A stretch of 20,308 bases of DNA from Oscillospiraceae bacterium. Lineage in GTDB: Bacteria; Bacillota; Clostridia; UMGS1883. Shown piece after piece: positions 14,570-20,308 of the stretch (positions within the stretch are counted from its first letter, which is position 1; every line of letters begins with the position of its first letter). The notes under the pieces are model-generated. The model was not told the origin of the DNA. It did not search any database and worked only from the letters and a program-made list of their open reading frames with translations. The stretch is taken from positions 1-20,308 of the forward strand of contig SVJI01000009.1 of assembly GCA_015069065.1 (NCBI GenBank). The letters run 5' to 3'. The position numbers and the translations under genes were made by a program.

Positions 14570-14605
14570 ATTTTATCTTATTTGCAGTCAGTTGTAAACC
14601 TACTT
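14570..14605 (-). promoter_or_regulatory. Promoter of the XRE-PfkB gene with the shared upstream box
   Basis: Minus strand: -35 TTTACA (14598-14593), 17 bases, -10 TAAAAT (14575-14570). AAGTAGG abuts the -35, giving AAGTAGGTTTAC, the same 12 bases in the same position as at the SorE-MtlD promoter. The -10 surroundings GATAAAATTTA also match. Confidence 0.75.
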
Positions 14606-14640
14606 TTAGAATAAAATATCTCTATTGCCGCTTTGTTTTG

Positions 14641-14673
14641 TCTACGCGGGGTAGATTTTATATGAATTTCTAC
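14641..14673. promoter_or_regulatory. Nested inverted repeats between the divergent kinases (operator candidate)
   Basis: TCTAC (14641-14645), GTAGA (14651-14655) and TCTAC (14669-14673) make two overlapping dyads, 15 and 23 bases long, that share the middle element. They lie between the -35 regions of the two divergent promoters, a usual place for a regulator site. Confidence 0.4.
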
Positions 14674-14705
14674 TCCAGCCATTGGAGGATTATCCATAAA
14701 AATTC

Positions 14706-14734
14706 TTGCTTATGTTCCCAATTTATGATAAAAT
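14706..14734 (+). promoter_or_regulatory. Promoter of the FGGY kinase
   Basis: -35 TTGCTT (14706-14711), 17 bases, -10 TAAAAT (14729-14734) within TATGATAAAAT. A second TATAAT (14740-14745) has no matching -35. The leader is about 35 bases. Confidence 0.6.
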
Positions 14735-14775
14735 ACAGGTATAATCAATACTCAAATGAACGGAGAATGATAGTT

Positions 14776-16176
14776 ATGAAATATCTGCTTGGAATTGACA
14801 TCGGAACAACCTCTCTCAAGGCGGCTGTTTTCGATGAAAATGCAAATATGATGAAGTCTGTGACACGTGACTATACCCTTCAGGTAAAGGGTAGCTTTGT
14901 GGAATTTCCCGCTGAAAAATATTGGGAAATGGTTACTGGTGCAATGGCGGAAATAAGAGCAGAATATGATATATATGCACTTAGTATAGATACCCAGTGC
15001 GAAACCCTTATCATGACAGATGAAGATGGAAACCCCGTTGCCCCTGCAATAGTATGGCTTGACAACCGTGCCGCAGCGCAGGCAGATAAAATCCGTGAGC
15101 ATTTCGGAGAGAAAAAAGTTTACGAAATAACAGGTCAGCCCGAAATTAACGCCACATGGCCTGCTTCAAAGCTTCTGTGGGTTAAAGAGGAAGCTCCCGA
15201 AACCTTTGCAAAAATAAAAAAGATTTTCCTTCTGGAGGATTATCTTCTCTATAAACTGACAGGAAAATTTATAACTGAGCAGACTCTCCAGTCCTCAACA
15301 ATTTACTTTGACATAAAAAAGCGCATCTGGTGGGATGAAATGCTTGATTTCATTGGAGTAGACTCCGCGCTTCTTCCCGAGGTATGCGAAAGCGCGAAGC
15401 TTGTCGGTGAGTATGAGGGGATTAAGATTGTAACAGGTGCTATTGACCAGATTGCAGGTGCCATCGGTGCCGGTGTTGTTAAAAAGGGTATTATCAGTGA
15501 AATGACAGGAACCACGATGGCAGTATTTGCACCCTCCGACGAAATGCCCGAATATGTAGAGGGAAATAAAGTTCCCTGCCACCTCAACTTTGACGGAAAG
15601 TACTGTCTGCTCATGTGGACACCGACTGCAGGTATCGCACTTAAGTGGTTCAAAAATAATTTCTGTGAAAACTTCAGCTTCCGTCAGCTCGACGAGATTG
15701 CAGAAAAAATTCCTGCAGGATGTGACGGACTTACATTCCTGCCATACCTTTGCGGTGCTACAATGCCCAAGTATGACCCCGATGCAAGAGGAGTATTCTA
15801 CGGTCTTACTATGGAGCATACGAGAGGGCACGCGGTACGAAGCATTTTAGAAGCTGTTGCATGTATGCTCAAATGCAACCTTGACTACCTTGGCACTCCT
15901 TGCAGTGAGGTCAGGGCGATGGGCGGCGGTGCGCAAAGTCCCCTGTGGTGTCAGATAAAGGCTGATATGACAGGAAAAACCTTTGTCACACTTAAAAACG
16001 ATGAAACTGCATGCCTCGGCTCAGCAATTCTGGCAGGTGTGGCAACAGGCGTTTTTGAAAGTGTTGAAGCAGCCTGTGACATAGCAGTAAAAACAAACAA
16101 GACATATAAACCGCAGGGCGTAGACTATGCAGAGTGCTATAGAAGATATTGCGAAATTGACGATAAGATATTTTAA
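14776..16176 (+). CDS. FGGY-family carbohydrate kinase, xylulokinase-like
   Basis: 466 residues, typical length. The N-terminal ATPase-fold motif is YLLGIDIGTTSLKAAVFD (3-20). The substrate-side block is IMTDEDGNPVAPAIVWLDNRA (79-99), the catalytic Asp224 lies in TGAIDQIAGAIGAG, and C-terminal motifs are AMGGGAQSPLWCQIKADMTG and GSAILAG. The family phosphorylates ketoses and polyols such as xylulose, gluconate or glycerol with ATP; xylulokinase-type members are closest by eye, but the sugar is not provable. The frame opens much earlier (from 14338), but that stretch is the antisense of the XRE-PfkB gene. GGAG lies upstream of ATG 14776, and ATG 14767 is too close to it. It converges on the NagB-like gene, with a shared terminator between. 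Confidence 0.85.
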   Translation: MKYLLGIDIGTTSLKAAVFDENANMMKSVTRDYTLQVKGSFVEFPAEKYWEMVTGAMAEIRAEYDIYALSIDTQCETLIMTDEDGNPVAPAIVWLDNRAAAQADKIREHFGEKKVYEITGQPEINATWPASKLLWVKEEAPETFAKIKKIFLLEDYLLYKLTGKFITEQTLQSSTIYFDIKKRIWWDEMLDFIGVDSALLPEVCESAKLVGEYEGIKIVTGAIDQIAGAIGAGVVKKGIISEMTGTTMAVFAPSDEMPEYVEGNKVPCHLNFDGKYCLLMWTPTAGIALKWFKNNFCENFSFRQLDEIAEKIPAGCDGLTFLPYLCGATMPKYDPDARGVFYGLTMEHTRGHAVRSILEAVACMLKCNLDYLGTPCSEVRAMGGGAQSPLWCQIKADMTGKTFVTLKNDETACLGSAILAGVATGVFESVEAACDIAVKTNKTYKPQGVDYAECYRRYCEIDDKIF

Positions 16177-16190
16177 TTAAAAGATAACTA

Positions 16191-16224
16191 AAAAATCTCC
16201 GTAAGAAAACTTACGGAGATTTTT
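16191..16224. terminator. Bidirectional terminator between FGGY kinase and NagB-like gene
   Basis: AAAAATCTCCGTAAG (16191-16205) pairs perfectly with CTTACGGAGATTTTT (16210-16224) around AAAA. The arms give a T tract in each direction, so it serves both converging genes. Confidence 0.94.
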
Positions 16225-16241
16225 ATTATTTAATATGATTA

Positions 16242-17216
16242 TCAATAACCAACCTTTTCCCAACACTCGAACGGAGCTGCAAGCTCTTCGCTGATATAAA
16301 CCTGTGTCTTCTTTGTCTGAAGCATAGAGCTGGGAAGGTAAGGTGTGATAGGACCATGTGTGCAAAGACGGCTGGTCATTCTCTGCCATGAAGAGAATGT
16401 GCCGCATGTTGCAAGTGCATGAACCTCAATTCTTTCCTTTGCGCGCATTACATCGAGAGGTCCGATCGTAGCAGCACACGGAGGAACATTAGCTATATCA
16501 CCACTCTGACCGAATGTACCGTTAAGAGAGTTCTGCATAATTGTCATCGGATGGAGCTTAACGATCTGTGCGGGCTGGTTGAGCCATTCCTCGATATCGC
16601 CACTGCCGATAAATTCAGGAATAGGATCAACGAATGCCATATGACCTGCCCAACCGGGAGATGTGGATGCGATGTCAGCACCTGTACCCTCTGTGATATC
16701 GTCAATTATCTTGGAATAATCCTTGATATTTGCGTTTGTGGGGAAGTGAACATTCTCCATAGGCATACGGAGCTTCTCATCAATCTGATTGTAAAGATAC
16801 TTAATCATGGAATGTGCAAAGCCTGCCTCGTATGTAATAGGAGCGATGTTACCTGACTCGTCAGCCCATTCGTCCTCTGCTACGAGGTGAACCTTGCTAC
16901 AATCAACACCAAAGTAGTTGATGAGCTGTGCAAGAGGAATGTAAGTATCAGGCTCGGGATTACCGAGAATCATAGTAAAGCTCTTGCCTGCCTCTGATGC
17001 AGCCTTAAGACGAGAGAAAAGTGTTGCGATGAGAACGGGATGGGGGTTCATCATAACCTTTACGTTAAATTCAGGATGCCACCAGTCCTCTCTCTTCTCA
17101 AGATCCTTGCCGCTGAGGCTGCGAACGTACTCACAAACCTTCTTGTCCTTAAAAGGAACAAATTCATGAGGCTGAAAATCAAATTTAGTTGCTGGGTCGG
17201 TAATAAAATTTTTCAT
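16242..17216 (-). CDS. NagB/6PGL-superfamily protein, paralogue 2
   Basis: 324 residues. It aligns by eye with the 11601-12539 protein along most of its length: HLVAEDEWADESGN (110-123) for the Asp-containing strand, LHPMTIMQNS (221-230), PPCAATIGP (245-253) and the ISEELAAPFE end. At the NagB catalytic block it reads SPGWAGHMAFVDP (186-198). His192 is kept, Asp141 is replaced by Ala190 and Glu148 by Asp197. It is therefore more diverged than its paralogue and probably not an ordinary glucosamine-6-phosphate deaminase. AAAGGAG precedes the ATG. It is the last gene of the operon that includes the NagA-like enzyme, 30 bases after the CBM9-like gene. Confidence 0.7.
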   Translation of the reverse strand: MKNFITDPATKFDFQPHEFVPFKDKKVCEYVRSLSGKDLEKREDWWHPEFNVKVMMNPHPVLIATLFSRLKAASEAGKSFTMILGNPEPDTYIPLAQLINYFGVDCSKVHLVAEDEWADESGNIAPITYEAGFAHSMIKYLYNQIDEKLRMPMENVHFPTNANIKDYSKIIDDITEGTGADIASTSPGWAGHMAFVDPIPEFIGSGDIEEWLNQPAQIVKLHPMTIMQNSLNGTFGQSGDIANVPPCAATIGPLDVMRAKERIEVHALATCGTFSSWQRMTSRLCTHGPITPYLPSSMLQTKKTQVYISEELAAPFECWEKVGY

Positions 17217-17246
17217 TGTTTTTCTCCTTTTTTTATTTAATTTAAT

Positions 17247-17858
17247 TTACTTAACAAATGTCATTGTTCCAAAGCACTCCGTGCGATGGTATGAAAACGG
17301 AAGTCCCTCAATAGGGTTCCATGAAAGGTAATGAGGGTATTCACCCAAATCAGAACACTTATAGCAGTTTGCTTTCATGGTTTTTCCCTCAACTGGTTTA
17401 AAGTCAGGGAAGAAACGGCGGATAAATTCAAACGGAATACTGTAGCATAAATCCCAGCCGCCATCTTTTTTATCAATTTGCGGAATAATTATTCTTTCAG
17501 CCACTTCATCAGATGAAACCAAACGTGTTAAATCTTCCATACAGCTCCCTATCCCAAGGAAAAGGCATCCGTTGGAGTTAAACTCGACGTTAAAATACCT
17601 TTTATCGTTTTCCATGGGGCTGAAAAAGAATTCAAGGCAGCTGTCAAGGAACGGTGAACCCAGTAAATCCCTTTCCTCGGCTCTTCGCGCTGGCTCTGTT
17701 GTCCATAAATGAATATTCAGCTCAGTCTCACCGCAGCAAATCTGTGCATAAGCCTTAATTGAGTCAGGAGTATTTCTGTAGGAACACTCCATCTCAAGTA
17801 CAGGGATGTCCTGCCAGCTAAAACCGTCACTCACAATCTTTATACCGTATTGCTTCAT
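17247..17858 (-). CDS. CBM9-like (DOMON-type) carbohydrate-binding protein, no secretion signal
   Basis: 203 residues. The pattern resembles the bacterial CBM9-2 family: an initial W-x-x-I-P region (15-19), YAQICCGETELNIHLWTTEP (37-56), LDSCLEFFFSPMENDKRYFNVEFNSNG (71-97) and a final SYHRTECFGTMTF. Related domains bind sugars on secreted xylanases, but this one has no signal peptide or partner domain, so it should act in the cytoplasm. Its ATG overlaps the NagA stop by ATGA, showing tight coupling, with AAGGAAAG inside the nagA end. A role as intracellular sugar binder or an enzyme of unknown activity is inference. Confidence 0.6.
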   Translation of the reverse strand: MKQYGIKIVSDGFSWQDIPVLEMECSYRNTPDSIKAYAQICCGETELNIHLWTTEPARRAEERDLLGSPFLDSCLEFFFSPMENDKRYFNVEFNSNGCLFLGIGSCMEDLTRLVSSDEVAERIIIPQIDKKDGGWDLCYSIPFEFIRRFFPDFKPVEGKTMKANCYKCSDLGEYPHYLSWNPIEGLPFSYHRTECFGTMTFVK

Positions 17859-18991
17859 TTTACAATCTTTCCTTTTAAAATAGTATTTTTAACATTAAAC
17901 CACTGGTCAACAATAATCAGGTTTGCCAGATTACCCTTTTTAATAGAGCCTATTTCAGGCATATTCAAAAGGCGTGACGGGTTAAGCGAAGCATACTTAA
18001 ATACATCGCATACTGAACCGCCTGTATGTACCATCATGTTATGGCAGGCGATGTCAAGCGTCAGCTTGCTTCCTGCAATATCTCCGCCCCAGTCAAAGTT
18101 AATGTCAAAGGCTTCCTCCAGTCCCGGAAGCGGAGGGCCGTCTGCAACAAAAGAATCGGCAATCAGAATAATTTTATCCTGTCCCTTAATCTTTTTAACA
18201 AGACGAATCATATACGGGTGAACATGAACGCCCATTGAATCACATATAATCTCTGCATAAATACCGTCGTTATAGTTAACCGTTTCATCAACACATACTC
18301 CGCGTACCTCAGGGTAATTTTCCAGAGTGCCCGTCGCGTTTGTATGGTGTGTACCAAGCTTAAGTCCATATGGCATAAGTGCTTCAATCTGCTCGGGAGT
18401 TGCCTCTGAATGAGCAACAGAGAACACTATTTCGGGGATTTCCCTCTTTACATATTTTACAAAGTCAAGAATTCCCTCTCTTTCGGGGGCAACGCACCAA
18501 ACCTTGGCAAAGCCCTTTGCCGCCTCAACAACCTCGGCATAGTCCTTTTCAACTATGGCATCCTTCCAGACATTTTTCTCCTTATCACAGCCAAAATCAG
18601 GGTTAAGGTAGGGGCCCTCCATATAAACGCCTATAATATTCTGACATTCACCCTCTGCGATAGCATCACGGAATTTTTTAATGGCATCAAGATGCTCCTG
18701 TTTATTCATGCTGTAGAAAAGAGCAGGAAGTACCGATGTCACACCGTGGTCAAGAAGAGTCTTCGAGCATTTTACAGGGTCATCGTGAAAATACGTCGTT
18801 CCGTCAGCATGGGTATGTATGTCAATAAGACCGGGGCCGACAAACTGTCCCTGCGCATCTATAACCTCTGCATTTTCAGGGATAGGCAGCTTTCTGCCAA
18901 AGTCAACAATCCTGTCACCCTCGATAAAGAGGACTCCGTCAGGAATGTAGTGGTCTGTCATAACGAGTGTCGCATTTTTTATAGCAATCAT
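17855..18991 (-). CDS. nagA: NagA-like N-acetylglucosamine-6-phosphate deacetylase
   Basis: 378 residues, the usual length. It is an amidohydrolase-fold enzyme: GPGLIDIHTHADG (52-64, His59 and His61), YMEGPYLNP (123-131) with metal ligand Glu125, SVAHSEAT (191-198, His194), GTHHTNAT (213-220, His215/216), SMGVHVHP (252-259, His256 region) and IADSFVADG (277-285) with catalytic Asp279. NagA removes acetate from GlcNAc 6-phosphate in the cytosol, feeding the next deaminase. THHTNAT differs from the common THLFNAM, so the substrate may be another N-acetyl sugar phosphate. It begins 2 bases after the ceramidase-like gene and overlaps the next gene by 4 bases. Confidence 0.87.
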   Translation of the reverse strand: MIAIKNATLVMTDHYIPDGVLFIEGDRIVDFGRKLPIPENAEVIDAQGQFVGPGLIDIHTHADGTTYFHDDPVKCSKTLLDHGVTSVLPALFYSMNKQEHLDAIKKFRDAIAEGECQNIIGVYMEGPYLNPDFGCDKEKNVWKDAIVEKDYAEVVEAAKGFAKVWCVAPEREGILDFVKYVKREIPEIVFSVAHSEATPEQIEALMPYGLKLGTHHTNATGTLENYPEVRGVCVDETVNYNDGIYAEIICDSMGVHVHPYMIRLVKKIKGQDKIILIADSFVADGPPLPGLEEAFDINFDWGGDIAGSKLTLDIACHNMMVHTGGSVCDVFKYASLNPSRLLNMPEIGSIKKGNLANLIIVDQWFNVKNTILKGKIVK

Positions 18992-18993
18992 AA

Positions 18994-20308
18994 TTACTTC
19001 CTCAAATCTCCGAGCAATTCTTTGCCCTCTTTTATAATAAGCTCTGCAACTCCTGCCTTGAATCTGGAGCTTCTTGCTTCATAGCCGCCCTCATCGTAGG
19101 AATCCTGCATGGGGAAATATCCCTCGTATCCGTTTGCAGCACAGCAGGGAAGAATCATGTCAAATCCCTCTGTTTCTTTAAGTCCTGTTCCGATGCCTGT
19201 GAATGGCTCTCCGGGAATTCCTATGATCGCTACAGGGCCGATTTTCATAGCTGAAAGAGGCATATCAAATGCATCAGGACCGTTCTCAAGGCGCACCATT
19301 CTTCCTGCCTCGGCAACTACTGTTGTAAGCATCATTCCCTCATAAGGAATCTCATCATCTTTTCCTGCATTGTGCAAGTCATTGATACGGTGTGCCTCGG
19401 GCATATCCTTGGGGTCAGGTCTGTTTGAGGGCACATTTATCACCTTTTGCATAGCGCAAAGAGAATCAACATCAACATAGTTAACCTTATCATACGCCTG
19501 AAGAACGCCGCCTGTAACAACACGTGCTATGTATTTTGCATGGGCATATCCTCTTGACACGTCATCAAAGTCCATAAACATCTCGTTAAGATATCCTCCT
19601 GTAGGATGTACATTAACATGGTTTACATCACCCTGTGCGCCGTTAAAGAAAATACACTTTGTATTGTCAAGTGTCTTTTCAACTGTAGCGCGGAGAAGTC
19701 CGGGCCAGTCTGCTGAAATCATGCTTCCACCCACAACATCAGGATGATTTGCAAAGTTTACAAAAATAAGAGTTTCTGCACCCTCACGGTCAAATCTGAG
19801 AACATTTACACTTTCATCCGTGTCGCCGATAGGACGAACGATATCAGGATTATTAACACCGGGATTGGTCTTTACGCTACCATCCTTCATAACATAGCGG
19901 CGTACAAACGCTACATTGGGCGCAGTACCCATTCCGTAGCCCATCTTTGCATCCTTTAGGTCAGAAAGTGCAAACACTGCTGCGTCAACCATTCTTACTC
20001 CCAAAAATTTTACGTAGTCCCTGATAAGCTCATTTTCAGAGTTTCTTTCAATTTCAGGACCTGTGTGGGTGTGAGTCTCGGCAATAATGATATTTTCCAT
20101 CGGAACACCTGTTTTATCGCTTACTGCCTTTCTGTATTCTCCGCAAAGCACCTGCTCTATACCGAGGTTATCAACATTTATAAGAAGTGTCTTCGTTCCA
20201 GAACATTCAAGCGCCAGTACACTTATTTCCAAATCATCGAGAATTCCCTCTGCAAAACGAGGTTTAAAGTATCCGCTTATAGGTATTCCCATGGGGGGAT
20301 TAACGTTT
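18994..20308 (-). CDS. Neutral/alkaline ceramidase-like hydrolase, 5' end outside window
   Basis: At least 437 residues; the frame stays open to the window edge, and the Met at 20292 is internal because NVNPP, the typical 'TPP-G' opening, lies ahead of it. Counting from that Met, zinc-site motifs of the ceramidase N-terminal family (Pfam PF04734) are visible: ETHTHTGPE (72-80, His74/His76), NFANHPDVVGG (179-189, His183), ISADWPG (192-198) and FFNGAQGDVNHV (215-226). No long C-terminal Ig-like domain is seen, unlike secreted ceramidases. The family cleaves N-acyl amides, but many bacterial members in sugar loci have unknown substrates. Being first in this operon with NagA suggests an amide hydrolase for an acylated amino sugar, which is inference. 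Confidence 0.75.
   Translation of the reverse strand, partial: NVNPPMGIPISGYFKPRFAEGILDDLEISVLALECSGTKTLLINVDNLGIEQVLCGEYRKAVSDKTGVPMENIIIAETHTHTGPEIERNSENELIRDYVKFLGVRMVDAAVFALSDLKDAKMGYGMGTAPNVAFVRRYVMKDGSVKTNPGVNNPDIVRPIGDTDESVNVLRFDREGAETLIFVNFANHPDVVGGSMISADWPGLLRATVEKTLDNTKCIFFNGAQGDVNHVNVHPTGGYLNEMFMDFDDVSRGYAHAKYIARVVTGGVLQAYDKVNYVDVDSLCAMQKVINVPSNRPDPKDMPEAHRINDLHNAGKDDEIPYEGMMLTTVVAEAGRMVRLENGPDAFDMPLSAMKIGPVAIIGIPGEPFTGIGTGLKETEGFDMILPCCAANGYEGYFPMQDSYDEGGYEARSSRFKAGVAELIIKEGKELLGDLRK

Noticed and set aside
14338..14775. N-terminal extension of the FGGY kinase frame
   Set aside because: It runs antisense through the XRE-PfkB start and its promoter, and the kinase family begins at the YLLGIDIGTT segment.
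1..20308. CRISPR array or insertion sequence
   Set aside because: No set of regularly spaced repeats was seen, and no transposase-like reading frame occurs anywhere in the window.

Overview
The window looks like chromosomal DNA of a low-to-moderate GC Gram-positive anaerobe of the Clostridia (possibly a gut Oscillospiraceae/Ruminococcaceae type). The clues are strong AGGAGG-type ribosome binding sites, TTGACA/TAAAAT promoters, a CIRCE operator, the Firmicutes-type rplM-rpsI pair and many clostridial-looking sugar genes. The assignment is inference from style; no rRNA gene is present to confirm it.

Layout. (1) 1-3856: the 3' end of recA with its terminator, htpG (Hsp90) under a perfect CIRCE operator, a TtcA-type tRNA thiolase and a YgjV-like membrane protein. 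(2) 3931-6551: a two-gene polyol-phosphate operon (SorE-like Zn dehydrogenase, then MtlD-like dehydrogenase) with a clear promoter. (3) 6753-7674: the ribosomal operon rplM-rpsI. (4) 7662-11473: a 3.8 kb AT-rich accessory element inserted exactly at the 3' end of rpsI, bounded by 13-bp direct repeats. It carries a DUF5677-like gene, a HigB/HigA toxin-antitoxin pair whose HigA bears an ImmA/IrrE-type protease domain, a small structured-RNA/short-ORF region and a 5'-truncated tyrosine integrase. The original rpsI terminator appears to lie stranded on the far side of the element. (5) 11530-20308: a sugar or amino-sugar catabolic locus. One minus-strand group is an XRE-PfkB fusion, a PIG-L deacetylase and a NagB-like protein. 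A divergent plus-strand FGGY kinase follows. It converges on a second minus-strand operon: ceramidase-like hydrolase, NagA-like deacetylase, CBM9-like protein and a second NagB-like protein.

How the genes may work together. Region 5 holds two different deacetylases, two NagB/6PGL-fold proteins that both lack the usual NagB aspartate, and two sugar kinases of different folds. One kinase is fused to a DNA-binding domain. No transporter is visible. I infer breakdown of an N-acetylated, probably atypical, amino sugar. The promoter of the XRE-PfkB gene and that of the SorE-MtlD operon 8 kb away share a 12-bp sequence at the same place relative to the -35 box, so the two sugar regions may answer to a common regulator. 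Region 4 looks like a small, probably immobilised integrative element kept by its toxin-antitoxin module.
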